Assembly: GCA_022729235.1 (NCBI GenBank)
Contig: JALDAJ010000001.1
Span: 576,442 to 640,441 of the forward strand
Length of the DNA: 64,000 bases
Origin: Candidatus Nanohalarchaeota archaeon
GTDB taxonomy: Archaea > Nanohalarchaeota > Nanosalinia > Nanosalinales > Nanosalinaceae
Direction: 5' to 3'
How positions within the stretch are numbered: position 1 is the first letter of the stretch; each line of letters begins with the position of its first letter. The position numbers and the translations under genes are program-made. Positions 55,294-64,000 of the stretch are shown piece by piece. The notes beneath the pieces were generated by a model. It ran no database searches. It saw nothing but the letters and a program-made list of their open reading frames with translations, and was not told where the DNA came from.

Positions 55294-56457
55294 ATGGAAG
55301 AGATACCAGAATGGGATTATTACTCCGATACACCCGGGATCAAGGGAAGTATCAAGGAGCAGGTGAGCGACTTCATAGTTACAGAGCTAGCTTCTCATGA
55401 GACTGATGAAGAAGGCGATCATCTTATAGTGAAGCTCAGGAAGCAAAACATGACTACGATGGAGGCGGTCGACACCCTGTCAAATATCCTCCATATCTCA
55501 AAAGACCGTGTAGGGTACGCAGGAAACAAGGATAAGAGAGCTGTGACAGAGCAGTACATCTCCATCCAGGGCGTCTCCGAGGCAGATGTGAACCAGATAT
55601 TCACGGACGAGTTCGATCTTGAGGTCGTAGGTAGAAACGGTTATATCGGTCTAGGAAATCTTAATGCAAACCGGTTCGAAATCACTGTAAGAGACCTTAA
55701 TATCCCGTTAGAAGACATCCGGAACCGCACGCTGAAGATAGTGGACGAACTGGACGGTAAGTTCCCCAATTATTTCGGCAAACAGCGTTTTGGGTCATCC
55801 CGACCTATCACCCACCAGGTCGGACGACACATACTGAAGGGCGACTTCGAAGAGGCAGTATGGACGTACATCGCCAAGCCTTATGACCACGAGTACAAGT
55901 CGATAAGAAAGGTCAGAGAAGAGCTGTGGGAAACACGGCAGGTAGAGGACATGGCAGAGAAGTTCCCCAAGCATTACCGGTACGAGAAAGCACTGCTTTA
56001 TCATCTGACGAAGAACGAAGACGACTACAAGGGAGCTATCAAAAGACTGCCTGAAGGTCTCCAGAGGCTTTTCATCCACGCCTACCAGTCCTGGGTTTTC
56101 AACCGCGTTCTTTCAGAGCTTATCGGTGAGGGATGGTATGATGCCGAATACGAAATCCCGCTAGTAGGTTACAAAACAGAGCTCAAGGACAACAAGCCTG
56201 GTAACCTGGTCAAGGAAGTTCTGGAGGAGGAAGGTATAAGCCAGGAAGATTTCAGGCTACAGGAGTTCCCGGAGCTCAGGAGCGAAGGCAGTTACAGGCG
56301 CGCATTCGCAGATTTCAGGAACTTTGAAATCCAGGATATAGGGGAGGACGACCTTAACATGGCAAAGAACAAGATGAGGGTTAAATTCGACCTGCCCAAG
56401 GGTGCTTACGCAACAGTGCTACTAAGGGAGATAAGAAAGACCGGACCTAATAACTGA
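55294..56457 (+). CDS. truD: tRNA pseudouridine(13) synthase TruD
   Basis: Makes pseudouridine at position 13 of certain tRNAs. About 387 residues from ATG 55294, which has GAGGTGA 8 bases upstream; a GTG at 55282 in frame is less likely. Key motif VGYAGNKDKRAVTEQ with catalytic Asp80 in GNKDK (77-81). Also FPNYFGKQRFGSSRPITHQVG and LFIHAYQSWVFNRVLSE. Residues ~145-330 form the TRUD insertion. Archaeal length. Confidence 0.96.
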   Translation: MEEIPEWDYYSDTPGIKGSIKEQVSDFIVTELASHETDEEGDHLIVKLRKQNMTTMEAVDTLSNILHISKDRVGYAGNKDKRAVTEQYISIQGVSEADVNQIFTDEFDLEVVGRNGYIGLGNLNANRFEITVRDLNIPLEDIRNRTLKIVDELDGKFPNYFGKQRFGSSRPITHQVGRHILKGDFEEAVWTYIAKPYDHEYKSIRKVREELWETRQVEDMAEKFPKHYRYEKALLYHLTKNEDDYKGAIKRLPEGLQRLFIHAYQSWVFNRVLSELIGEGWYDAEYEIPLVGYKTELKDNKPGNLVKEVLEEEGISQEDFRLQEFPELRSEGSYRRAFADFRNFEIQDIGEDDLNMAKNKMRVKFDLPKGAYATVLLREIRKTGPNN

Positions 56458-56461
56458 TAAC

Positions 56462-57694
56462 ATGATACTTTACGTCGCATGGCTGCTGATTTTTTCATCA
56501 GTATTTATCGCGATATTTTACTTAAGCATCTATTCTAACGTTAAAGGCACAAGACAGGAAGAGCTCCTGGATTTTGAAAACCCTCCCAAGGTCACAGTTC
56601 TGATGCCTGCCTTTAACGAAGAAAAAGTGGTAGAAGAGGCTCTAGAGTCAGTTAAAACCCTGGACTACCCGGACTATGAAGTTATCTTCATCGATGACGC
56701 ATCCACTGACTCCACGCTGGAGAAGGCGAGGGACAATTCCTTTGAGGACATGACAATCCTCCGGCACGAACAAAACAAAGGGAAAGCTGCGGCACTGAAC
56801 ACCGGGATTGAGGAATCCGAGGGAGAATACGTAGTTGTACAGGATGCTGACTCGAAAATCGAGGCTAACCTGATCTACAAGGCTTTAAGTCGGATGGAGA
56901 GGGATGACTCCCTTGGTGCGGTGATAGCGTCTATAAAACCTCTGGATACGGATACGTTTCTCAGGAAGATACAGGCGGTCGAGTACCAGGTTATGAACTT
57001 TTACAGGATGCTGATGACAGAGATAAATACCCTGAATGTAACCCCGGGAGCTTTCTCTATCTATAACGCATCGAACCTCAGGGAAGTAGGTGGATTTGAT
57101 GAAGGCAATATAACGGAGGACCTGGAGATGGCGTTCAGACTAAGGAAAAATGGGAAGATGTTTGAGATGGTTTACTTCGACTCGTCTCACACCGAGTTCC
57201 CTGCTACTCTTAAACAACTCTACAACCAGAGGGTGAGATGGGCTAGAGGATTCATCTACAACGGATTAAAATACAGGGAGATGTTTCTAAACCCGGATTA
57301 CGGGTACTTCGGGACTTTGCAGCTGCCTATGCTGGTCTTGATGCCGGCGCTGATCGTGACTTCGTTTGTCCTGGTCATAACCGGTATCTTACAGATGAGT
57401 TACCAGTTCGCCCTCCAGGTCTCTGCTGTAGGATTATGGATGCCTGAATTATCTCTGGAAAGTATTCACATCGCCTTTCTAGGTGCAAACATGAAAATCT
57501 ATATACCTCTCCTGCTCAGTCTGGTCCTGATAGCCTACATCATAAAGACAGCGTATAGTTACTCTGGTGAAAAGCCCAAGAACATCCCGGCACTGATGTT
57601 ATACTTCTTCACATACTTCCTGCTACAGTCCGGGTTCTGGGTTTCAGCACTTTTAAAAGAAATAGCCAGGAGTGAAAAAGTATGGACTTCGTGA
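56462..57694 (+). CDS. Membrane-bound family 2 glycosyltransferase
   Basis: A 410-residue processive-type GT2 enzyme. N-terminal membrane helix (residues 1-25); GT-A domain with VTVLMPAFNEEKVVEEALES, FIDDASTDST (first Asp), VVQDADSKI (DxD-like), ITEDLEMAFRL (catalytic base region ED) and QRVRWARGFIYNG (Q/RxxRW). Three or four C-terminal membrane segments follow. Such enzymes make extracellular or cell-wall polysaccharides; the product here is unknown. Starts four bases after truD and overlaps the next gene by 13 bases. Confidence 0.9.
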   Translation: MILYVAWLLIFSSVFIAIFYLSIYSNVKGTRQEELLDFENPPKVTVLMPAFNEEKVVEEALESVKTLDYPDYEVIFIDDASTDSTLEKARDNSFEDMTILRHEQNKGKAAALNTGIEESEGEYVVVQDADSKIEANLIYKALSRMERDDSLGAVIASIKPLDTDTFLRKIQAVEYQVMNFYRMLMTEINTLNVTPGAFSIYNASNLREVGGFDEGNITEDLEMAFRLRKNGKMFEMVYFDSSHTEFPATLKQLYNQRVRWARGFIYNGLKYREMFLNPDYGYFGTLQLPMLVLMPALIVTSFVLVITGILQMSYQFALQVSAVGLWMPELSLESIHIAFLGANMKIYIPLLLSLVLIAYIIKTAYSYSGEKPKNIPALMLYFFTYFLLQSGFWVSALLKEIARSEKVWTS

Positions 57695-58323
57695 AAGAAT
57701 CCTTCTTGACAGCAGTAGGGTTCACATTTTTGATGATAAGCCTGGGTGTCCTGATAGGCTTACAAATGGACGATTTCAGAGGAGACCACCTTTCCGACGA
57801 ACTGAGACAGTCACAGCTGGATTCGGAGACGTTCTCAGTGATCGAATCATACTCTGGCGCATCCGGGAATAATTACTGTGGACTTCTAGAAGTCCAAATC
57901 CCTGAAATAGGGGAGAGAAACGCAGAACTAGGCTCGAGACTGGAGCGGTTCGATGCACAGAGCCTGGGAGATGACTCTGAGTACGTTTACATACGTGACC
58001 GGTACTACAATAACCAGCTCCGGCTTTACATGGCGCTGGAGAGCTACCAGAACGACTGCAGTGATAACCAGACCAGGATACTCTACTTTTTCGATGACTC
58101 TTCGAACAGTGAGAGACAGGGCGCGGTGCTTGATGAAGTTGTAGAAGATAAAGGCGTACAGGTCTTCAGTTTCAACGTCAAAGCGGATTCGCCGGTTGTA
58201 CAGGTACTGGTCCAGAACTACAATATAACAGAACAGCCGACTCTGATTATTAATGGAGAGACGAAACTGGAGGGATTCATCTCGAGAGGAGAACTCTTGA
58301 ATGACGTAATCGATAACTCCTAG
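57682..58323 (+). CDS. Membrane-anchored thioredoxin-fold protein without CxxC
   Basis: A 213-residue protein anchored by one N-terminal segment (about residues 7-27, FLTAVGFTFLMISLGVLIGL). After an acidic helical region comes a thioredoxin-like C-terminal domain: RILYFFDDSSNSERQGAVLD, VQVFSFNVKADSPVVQVLVQ, then the cis-Pro strand TEQPTLIINGETKLEGF. The CxxC redox site is replaced by DSSN, so it is probably not a thiol oxidoreductase. Overlaps the glycosyltransferase gene, suggesting a shared envelope role. Confidence 0.7.
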   Translation: MDFVKESFLTAVGFTFLMISLGVLIGLQMDDFRGDHLSDELRQSQLDSETFSVIESYSGASGNNYCGLLEVQIPEIGERNAELGSRLERFDAQSLGDDSEYVYIRDRYYNNQLRLYMALESYQNDCSDNQTRILYFFDDSSNSERQGAVLDEVVEDKGVQVFSFNVKADSPVVQVLVQNYNITEQPTLIINGETKLEGFISRGELLNDVIDNS

Positions 58324-58381
58324 CGCTATTTCACTTTCTATCAGATACCTTAAAAACTTTCAGTAAAAACCAGGATAAGTA

Positions 58382-58690
58382 ATGGAGCTACCCAGAATTG
58401 TGGTCGCGGCTGTTCTTGCAGGTCTCTTCCTGGGGCTTATAGCCTATAACTACAGTCCTGGGAACGGTCCGGACCTTGATGACGGCTACTGCCAGGACGT
58501 CGAGGAGAACATACGGGCGAATGCCACGTTTGAAGGCTCTATAGCATGTCATCCTCCTGATGCTGAAGAGGTAAGAGGAATCAATGTCTCTCATGATGTA
58601 GAGGACAGGACCGACTTAGCATGTGTATGCGTGAACAGTTTCGAGGATAACAGGGAACCTAATATATTCACGATAAATATCGCGGGCTAA
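58382..58690 (+). CDS. Small secreted or membrane-anchored protein
   Basis: A 102-residue protein with an N-terminal hydrophobic helix (residues 7-22, VVAAVLAGLFLGLIAYN) and an outside domain containing four Cys (GYCQDVEE, IACHPPD, LACVCVN) that may form two disulfides, and several Asn-x-Ser/Thr sequons. No known family. TATA-like TTAAAAACTTT near 58350 lies about 30 bases upstream. Convergent with the next gene (overlap of 4 bases). Confidence 0.65.
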   Translation: MELPRIVVAAVLAGLFLGLIAYNYSPGNGPDLDDGYCQDVEENIRANATFEGSIACHPPDAEEVRGINVSHDVEDRTDLACVCVNSFEDNREPNIFTINIAG

Positions 58691-59574
58691 CCCCTGTAAC
58701 TTCTTGATATCGACAACCTGTTACTTCTCCCTTCTTTCTCCTTAACTACTACCTCATTTTCCACCAGGTTGGAAACTATGCCCGACACCTTTGCCTTGGA
58801 GTAGTCAAGCTCACCGACGATATCTTTCTGCAGCATCGTTCCATCATTATCTCTCAACAGCTCCAGAACCTCCACCTCATCATGACCTAGATCGCCGTAT
58901 ACGTTTTCTATATCCTCCTGCCTCATACGGCGGAAGGAAAAATAGCCCGTAAGAGCTACGAGTGCCGCGACAGTCGCCAGTGCTACCCCTTCATAAAGGT
59001 TTATCGGTGTGGAGAAGCGCTCGTAGGCGATCTGGAAATTGACTGTTTCTCCCAGGCTTGGCTCTGTTTCCCATTCTACAAATATCCGCTGTCCATCACT
59101 GTTCGTATTTGCACCAGGGGGCTCGATTACTGACATAGAAACATTTTCCTCGTCAGGCAGTCCTGCCCCGCGTGGAAGCAGAACCCTGAGACTGAACTCT
59201 TCTGTACGGCGGTAAAAATTCTGCGTGTATTCGAAAAGCCTGATGTCCTGTCTCTCAGTTACAGTATCCGACACCTTGAAACCCATTTGAACGTTGAAAC
59301 TTTCCTCTGGAGGAGGTTCGCAGCTTATCTCAGACCCTATCTGTAAGCGGGTTACCTCACAGTCAGCAGTCGCCCCGTCGATGGCGACCTCTACATCATC
59401 TATAGGATAATTGACAAGGTATGTGAAGCGGTTAGCGGTTAAATCGCTTACAGTCATATCAACTTCAACGGACTGATCTGCGAGATCGATCAGAACATCC
59501 TCGTTCTGTATGGTTGTGGCGGCAGCTGAAGATACCATGAAGACGGCAAAACATGCCGCGATGAACTTTCTCAT
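58687..59574 (-). CDS. Membrane protein with extracytoplasmic domain and C-terminal winged helix
   Basis: About 295 residues from ATG 59574 (MRKFIAACFAVFMVSSAAATT, a signal peptide). An outside beta-rich domain (EVDMTVSDLTANRFTYLVNY etc.) leads to one membrane segment near residues 197-215 (YEGVALATVAALVALTGYFSF) and a cytoplasmic winged helix-turn-helix (NDGTMLQKDIVGELDYSKAK, SGIVSNLVENEVVVKEKEGR). This is the architecture of membrane-bound transcriptional regulators known in haloarchaea: it could relay an envelope signal to DNA. The frame reaches 59679, but the signal peptide fixes the start. Confidence 0.75.
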   Translation of the reverse strand: MRKFIAACFAVFMVSSAAATTIQNEDVLIDLADQSVEVDMTVSDLTANRFTYLVNYPIDDVEVAIDGATADCEVTRLQIGSEISCEPPPEESFNVQMGFKVSDTVTERQDIRLFEYTQNFYRRTEEFSLRVLLPRGAGLPDEENVSMSVIEPPGANTNSDGQRIFVEWETEPSLGETVNFQIAYERFSTPINLYEGVALATVAALVALTGYFSFRRMRQEDIENVYGDLGHDEVEVLELLRDNDGTMLQKDIVGELDYSKAKVSGIVSNLVENEVVVKEKEGRSNRLSISRSYRG

Positions 59575-59608
59575 GAATTTCTTTCCCGTTTTCAACGTTA
59601 AATAGGTT

Positions 59609-60010
59609 TTACTCGTTTGCCCTTGAGATAAGAACTCCTCCAGGACCCATCTGCGCGTACTGGTGCATGGTGCTTGCAACGTTCTGCAGTGCTTCCTGGG
59701 CTTCTCTCAACTTCATCTCGTAGTCATCCGGACCCTCAATCTGCACGTAAGTAGGTCCGTAATTGATGACTGTCTGGATAGCCCTGTCGAACCCGTCCAG
59801 CTTTACTCTTACCTCTGCGATCTGGGAGTAACCAATATCCATGTCCGGGTGAGGATTTTCCACTTCTGATACTTCATCGACTTCAGATTCAATTATTTCA
59901 ACGCGTTCCTCAGTACCAAGCGCCTCCACATGGTCTTCCAGCGCACCCTCAAGCGCTTTTCTTTCAGGGGCGACAGCCTCAAAAGCCATCCAAAGCTTCA
60001 GTTTCTCCAT
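59609..60010 (-). CDS. Conserved-looking cytoplasmic protein, uncharacterised
   Basis: A 133-residue acidic protein with an alpha/beta pattern: LKLWMAFEAVAPERKALEGA, GYSQIAEVRVKLDGFDRAIQ, TVINYGPTYVQIEGPDDYEM, then a helix LREAQEALQNVASTMHQYAQ. I recall no function for it. It is 34 bases upstream of the membrane winged-helix gene on the same strand. Confidence 0.65.
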   Translation of the reverse strand: MEKLKLWMAFEAVAPERKALEGALEDHVEALGTEERVEIIESEVDEVSEVENPHPDMDIGYSQIAEVRVKLDGFDRAIQTVINYGPTYVQIEGPDDYEMKLREAQEALQNVASTMHQYAQMGPGGVLISRANE

Positions 60011-60090
60011 GTTTCCTGGCTTAACCCTGAATCTTTAAAGCCGTACCGACCTGTCGAACCAATTTAAACCGCCAGTACGATTCTAAAACT

Positions 60091-60522
60091 ATGGAAGAAC
60101 AGGAGAAAATCGAGGAAGTAAGGCACAGGCTTGAAGAGATAGGAGGAGAGTATGGCATAGACCAGATAGAGCTCGGTAAACTCCTTATAGTGGTTTCTGC
60201 CTCTGTTCTGATGGTTTCAATCCCTGCAGCAATGGCTTTTCACAGCGCTCTAGGTAGTGTAGAATCGACCCAGGAAAACATGAGCCAGGCAGCAGATTTC
60301 GTCCAGTCCAGCAGCTTCCAGTCAGAACTCGATAACCTGGTCATGCAGGAGGACGGAGACCAGTTTCTCTGGGCGTACCAAGGGTTTCAGAGGGCGGGAG
60401 ATGCAGCTGAAGGGCTTGAAGAAACTTCTGATGACATGGAGGAGAGATACACGGTCTTCCAGTGGATAAGTCTCCTCGCCATACTCGGGCTTGTATCTGG
60501 AATCACCATCATCTATTTGTAA
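60091..60522 (+). CDS. Two-segment membrane protein
   Basis: A 143-residue protein: a charged helical N-terminus (EKIEEVRHRLEEIGGEYGID), membrane segment near residues 29-49 (KLLIVVSASVLMVSIPAAMA), a helical outside loop (STQENMSQAADFVQSSSFQS and following) and a C-terminal membrane segment (QWISLLAILGLVSGITIIYL). It may be a coiled-coil membrane-spanning sensor or structural part. It opens the + strand envelope cluster that runs to the window edge. Confidence 0.65.
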   Translation: MEEQEKIEEVRHRLEEIGGEYGIDQIELGKLLIVVSASVLMVSIPAAMAFHSALGSVESTQENMSQAADFVQSSSFQSELDNLVMQEDGDQFLWAYQGFQRAGDAAEGLEETSDDMEERYTVFQWISLLAILGLVSGITIIYL

Positions 60523-60547
60523 ACCGCTAAAAAATCTAGTTTTAAGG

Positions 60548-61870
60548 ATGAGAAGACTCTTCCCGGTCCTGTTCCTGGTTTTCTTTATCCTGGGAGCAGC
60601 AGGACAGGAAACACCGCAACCTACGCTGCAGGAGATAGAGATTTATGACGTGGAAGGCTTGAGCGCCTCGGACCGTGAGACCGGGGGATACCTGGTAACT
60701 TCAGGTATCAATCAGACTTTCAGTATCAACCACTCGGAGAGGTACCACGAGTACAGGTTCGAGTTTATAATAGAAAATGAGGGAGATGGAGAATGGAATC
60801 TGGATGATGGAGACGTTATGGAGCACGAGAACCTTGACCCTGGGTGGGGAATCGATGAAAGCGGTGATGTCTGGTACAACACTACCAGTGAACGGTACTT
60901 CGGCGGGGCTTTCCAGGACGGGGACATAGAGTGGGACACCTCCCCGGGGGGAACAGTTGGAACAGGAGAAACACTTTTCGCGAAGTACGTGGTCAACATC
61001 TCCACGGAAGCTGAGGATCTCAGAGACCAGTACTTCCTGGTCAACACGACGGATGATGAATACGAGGGTAGTGAGGACTACCATGAGCTTGATGTGAAAC
61101 GGTTCGGCGCCCTATACCCTGTACTGGTAGAACCTCCAAATGACACTAAAGTCCAGAAAAACAGGTTCTTCGAGATGATGGCGGAAGTAACGTGTCTCGA
61201 AGGAGTATGCGGAGAGGTTGACACCTCCATAAGATACAATGAGACCGGTGATGCTGACACCCTGGTACAGGAAAACAGTGCAGAACCGTTCTACACCAAC
61301 GCATCCAACACGGCGACATGTTCCGCGGATTTAGGGCTTGACGAGACCTGCTCGGAGAGATTCTTCGTGAACGCCACGGGTGAGACTGAGTCCTACCACC
61401 TGCTCGACACCAATGCGAGTTCGAGCTACAGCGACATCGATAACAACAGCTCTGATGACAACCAGGTGCAGATAAACGAGGTCCTTATGGTTGATGCACA
61501 GTTCGATGCTGTTGAATTCGGGTTACTGGACCCGGGAACTGAGAACAGCTCCGCGACAGGTAACGAAGACCTGGCTTACAACATCAGTATACCCGAAGAG
61601 AGCAACACAGTTGACAACCTCTGGATAAGGGCTACCGAGATGGAGTCGCAGGAACGCGAGGATTACAACATCCAGCCCGGGAACGCCTCCTACAGCACCG
61701 AGAACGATGTAGATACGTCTGAAAGACTTTCAAGTAGCTACCAGTTACTGGCTAATAACCTGGTTCCTGGTAGCGTGCTCACAACTTTTTACTGGCTTGA
61801 CGTACCGTACGGCATATATCAGGGAGGATACAACGGGACGCTTTACTTCAAGGTGAATTCCACGGGGTGA
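60548..61870 (+). CDS. Secreted surface protein
   Basis: About 440 residues from ATG 60548. Signal peptide MRRLFPVLFLVFFILGAAGQ, then an acidic beta-rich ectodomain with many Asn-x-Ser/Thr sequons (for example NTTSERY, NISTEAED, NASNTATCS, NATGETES) and pairs of Cys (TCLEGVCGEV, CSADLGLDETCSE). No C-terminal membrane anchor is visible. It looks like a cell-surface or S-layer-associated glycoprotein with tandem immunoglobulin-like domains. The frame opens earlier at 60491, but the signal peptide sets the start. Five bases before the next gene. Confidence 0.75.
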   Translation: MRRLFPVLFLVFFILGAAGQETPQPTLQEIEIYDVEGLSASDRETGGYLVTSGINQTFSINHSERYHEYRFEFIIENEGDGEWNLDDGDVMEHENLDPGWGIDESGDVWYNTTSERYFGGAFQDGDIEWDTSPGGTVGTGETLFAKYVVNISTEAEDLRDQYFLVNTTDDEYEGSEDYHELDVKRFGALYPVLVEPPNDTKVQKNRFFEMMAEVTCLEGVCGEVDTSIRYNETGDADTLVQENSAEPFYTNASNTATCSADLGLDETCSERFFVNATGETESYHLLDTNASSSYSDIDNNSSDDNQVQINEVLMVDAQFDAVEFGLLDPGTENSSATGNEDLAYNISIPEESNTVDNLWIRATEMESQEREDYNIQPGNASYSTENDVDTSERLSSSYQLLANNLVPGSVLTTFYWLDVPYGIYQGGYNGTLYFKVNSTG

Positions 61871-61874
61871 TCCA

Positions 61875-62558
61875 GTGAGGAAACCGATTCTTATCCTGGT
61901 CCTGTTAATGTTCACCTTACAGGTATCCGCATTCGGCACCATGATAGAGACCTCGGAGAAAACTGTTGAAGGTCTTTCCGCTGATTACACGGTCTACCTC
62001 TTTAATATGGGTGAGGAAGAGATCGAAGTAGAATTTGAGGTGTCGGGTCTGGAGAGAGCAGACTACTCCGGTCTAGAGAACATTCTGGTCGGACCTTCTA
62101 ACGTCAGCGAAGAGCCGAGGGAAGGATGGAGCTACATCGATGGGAGGTACGTTGAGCCTGCAGAGGAAAGCTTTACGGTCCAGATGGATAGACAACGGGA
62201 AAATAGTTCGATGGACTTCCAGCTTGAGGTGACGGCACGCCTCCCGGATGACGCGGAGAGAACTATTCGCCAGGAAATAGTGCATGAACGCGTGCATGAC
62301 CTCCGGATGGAGACCCGGACCGTGATAATAGACCCAGAGGATGAAGAGGAGCAGGAGCTGTGGAGAGAGGTTAACGCTACAGAAAGAGAGGGAATGGAAG
62401 AATTCCGGGGTGAGAGGGAGGAAGAAAATGGAGAACTTGTAGAGAATAATATGACAGGTGAAGACACTGAAGGTAGTGATAGAGGCTCTGTAAACACGCT
62501 AACGTTTGTATTAGTCGCAGGGATACTGCTTATGTCAGCCTACCTGTTGACTGTGTAG
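61875..62558 (+). CDS. Surface protein with signal peptide and C-terminal anchor
   Basis: A 227-residue protein from GTG 61875 with GGGGTGATC just upstream. Signal peptide (MRKPILILVLLMFTLQVSAF), an acidic ectodomain with sequons (NVSEEP, NSSMDF, NATERE, NNMTGE) and Cys-free beta pattern, a Glu-rich linker, and a C-terminal membrane helix (TLTFVLVAGILLMSAYLLTV). Translationally coupled to the preceding secreted protein. Probably part of the same surface structure. Confidence 0.75.
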   Translation: MRKPILILVLLMFTLQVSAFGTMIETSEKTVEGLSADYTVYLFNMGEEEIEVEFEVSGLERADYSGLENILVGPSNVSEEPREGWSYIDGRYVEPAEESFTVQMDRQRENSSMDFQLEVTARLPDDAERTIRQEIVHERVHDLRMETRTVIIDPEDEEEQELWREVNATEREGMEEFRGEREEENGELVENNMTGEDTEGSDRGSVNTLTFVLVAGILLMSAYLLTV

Positions 62559-62664
62559 TTTGGAAACATCTTTTAACCGGAAATACAAAGCATAGAGTGA
62601 GGGGGAGGGAAAAATAGTAGCCGGTAGATCCTGGGAAGACTTCCGGTTCCGGAGAGGTCTAAAA

Positions 62665-64000
62665 ATGGAGAACAACTTATTCACGCTGGGCTTAGCCGCC
62701 CTTCTACTGGTAGCTGCAGCCGCAGCTGTAGATACATTTGATGATTCAGAGATCCATGTGAACGTTAATGATTCCTGCCAGGTCTCCCTTTACAACTTTG
62801 AACAACCCGGTTTCGGGTTTGAACACCACCGGAAGATAGGTTTCGGAGGTAACGGGACATGGGGAAATGATGGTCCGGTAACTGTCGTAAACACCGGGAA
62901 CCAGAACGCGAGCTACCTTTTTAACCTGTCGATATATCCTTCCACAAAACCGGAGATAGAAACTATTGCTCCGGAGCAGAACGATACCTTCAGCATCGAG
63001 GACGGGGAGGAGACAGAGGTGACCTTTGAATACAGGTTTGAGGCATTCTCGGGAGAAGAGGCGGTTGCGGATTTGCTGATAAAGGAGGACTCTGAGGAAG
63101 AATACTCTACCATAGATACACAGAACCAGACAGCGAGCGATGGCTCCGTCCTGTACGAACAAACACAGGATCTGCCGGAGGGGGAGCACTTTTACATGGT
63201 AGAGGTGGAGTCAGCCCACGGAAAGGTGTATCACACAGAGCCGGTTGGTTTCGCGGTTGGAGACGATAATAACGCGTCTATGCCTGATAAAGGTGCGGAC
63301 ATGGATTTCAAACCAATGGATATCAACGTGCAGCCAAATCCTGAAGAGTACACTGACAACACGACATTATCCGCTAACTGGGCGGCAAACGAGTCTATCC
63401 CCGGGGATTTCCCTCCCCGTGAAAATCTGGGTATAGACTTCACGGCTAACTACCCGCCCGCGAACTACACAGGAAACGCGACTGTTGAATACGTATGCGG
63501 AGACTTGGCAGAACTGGAGGATGACAGGCAGAATGATACCATAACTTATGACTACAGTTTCGAGAGGATGACAGGGATACTTGAGATAGTTGAGATAGAG
63601 GAGGATGGTGAGGCGCCTGACGAGGCGGGTGAAGAAGATGAAACTGACTACGAACTACCTCCTGAGCTGGAGTCGATACTGGAGGATGCAGAGATAGACC
63701 TGGATGATCCAGATGTAGAGGAGGATGTCGAGTTAAACCTGAGCGCTGTCGTCGAATACCTGAATGAGACGGGTGAAATAGACATAGATGACCCGGACAG
63801 GGAGGAAGACGCTAGACTGGAACTGGACGCCATACTTGAACACTTCGAAGAGGATGCTGAACCGAGGGAGGGAGACGACCCGGAATTCCCGGGAGAAACA
63901 CCAGTACCTGACCCGTCTCCTGAACTCGTCGTGGAGATGACGCCTGTAGAAAGCAGTTACAACGCCACGCCGGGACAGTTTGCGCCCATGGAGCTCAGTG
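62665..64000 (+). CDS. Large acidic surface protein, N-terminal part (cut by window edge)
   Basis: Open from ATG 62665 (MENNLFTLGLAALLLVAAAAAV, signal peptide) to the last base, 445 codons visible. GGAGAGGTC lies before the ATG. The ectodomain has repeated acidic stretches (EDGEAPDEAGEEDETDYELP; EEDVELNLSAVVEYL), many sequons (NDSCQ, NGTW, NASY, NDTF, NQTA, NTTL, NESI) and beta-sandwich-like strands. Proline-rich linkers near the end (PGETPVPDPSPEL) suggest further domains beyond the window. Probably a glycosylated cell-surface protein. Confidence 0.75.
   Translation, partial: MENNLFTLGLAALLLVAAAAAVDTFDDSEIHVNVNDSCQVSLYNFEQPGFGFEHHRKIGFGGNGTWGNDGPVTVVNTGNQNASYLFNLSIYPSTKPEIETIAPEQNDTFSIEDGEETEVTFEYRFEAFSGEEAVADLLIKEDSEEEYSTIDTQNQTASDGSVLYEQTQDLPEGEHFYMVEVESAHGKVYHTEPVGFAVGDDNNASMPDKGADMDFKPMDINVQPNPEEYTDNTTLSANWAANESIPGDFPPRENLGIDFTANYPPANYTGNATVEYVCGDLAELEDDRQNDTITYDYSFERMTGILEIVEIEEDGEAPDEAGEEDETDYELPPELESILEDAEIDLDDPDVEEDVELNLSAVVEYLNETGEIDIDDPDREEDARLELDAILEHFEEDAEPREGDDPEFPGETPVPDPSPELVVEMTPVESSYNATPGQFAPMELS

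Noticed and set aside
1-64000. CRISPR arrays, insertion-sequence transposases, rRNA genes
   Set aside because: No regularly spaced identical repeats, no transposase or integrase genes and no rRNA-like sequence were recognised in the window.

Overview
The window comes from a halophilic archaeon, most likely a nanohaloarchaeon-type DPANN lineage. The evidence is archaeal informational genes (RNA polymerase genes split into A'/A'' and B'/B'', EF-1A, EF-2 with the diphthamide site, Kae1, TIP49/RuvB-like ATPase, HerA, NucS, archaeal Pth2 and TruD), strongly acidic protein surfaces, short intergenic spaces, TATA boxes about 25 bases before leaderless starts, GGTGA-type ribosome binding sites, and tRNA genes without encoded CCA. 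The taxonomic call is inference.

Layout. 1-4.7 kb: CPA2 antiporter (cut by the window edge), the t6A genes Sua5 and Kae1, an XTP pyrophosphatase and S27ae. 4.7-9.6 kb: an S10-type ribosomal operon on the minus strand (L3, L4, L23, L2, S19, L22, S3). 9.6-14.4 kb: RtcB RNA ligase interrupted by an intein, archease, cytidylate kinase and tRNA-Ser. 14.5-29.3 kb: S10, EF-1A, EF-2, S7, S12, a zinc ribbon protein, NusA and the complete rpoH-B''-B'-A'-A'' cluster. 29.3-42.3 kb: RadC and NucS (divergent), an asparagine-synthetase/Dph6 fusion, TIP49 flanked by winged-helix proteins, ROK kinase, initiator tRNA-Met, RNase HII, tRNA endonuclease and rhomboid protease. 42.3-51.5 kb: glyS, pgk, trpS and pheS-pheT. 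51.5-56.5 kb: PspC, Ndk, HerA, an intron-containing tRNA-Val, Pth2 and TruD. 56.5-64 kb: glycosyltransferase and a run of secreted or membrane proteins, the last cut by the window edge.

Two features stand out. (1) Each of the three aminoacyl-tRNA synthetase loci is preceded by one or more tiny open reading frames, most with their own TATA box, that encode GG-x-F-X, where X is the amino acid charged by the downstream enzyme: GGYFG before glyS, GGCFW (three times) before trpS, and GGRFF before pheS. This looks like a family of leader peptides that sense aminoacylation, a form of control I do not know to be described in archaea. (2) Several junctions carry chains of short perfect hairpins. Many share the flanks TCGAAA...TTTCTGCGA while the stems differ. 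At L2/S19 and around tRNA-Ser the chains are bounded by direct repeats of host sequence (10, 10, 14 and about 23 bp), as if inserted with target duplication.

The window also holds much of a tRNA splicing pathway (EndA, RtcB, archease and an intron-bearing tRNA). The EndA protein appears to lack its catalytic lysine. All reading was by eye, without alignments or database searches.
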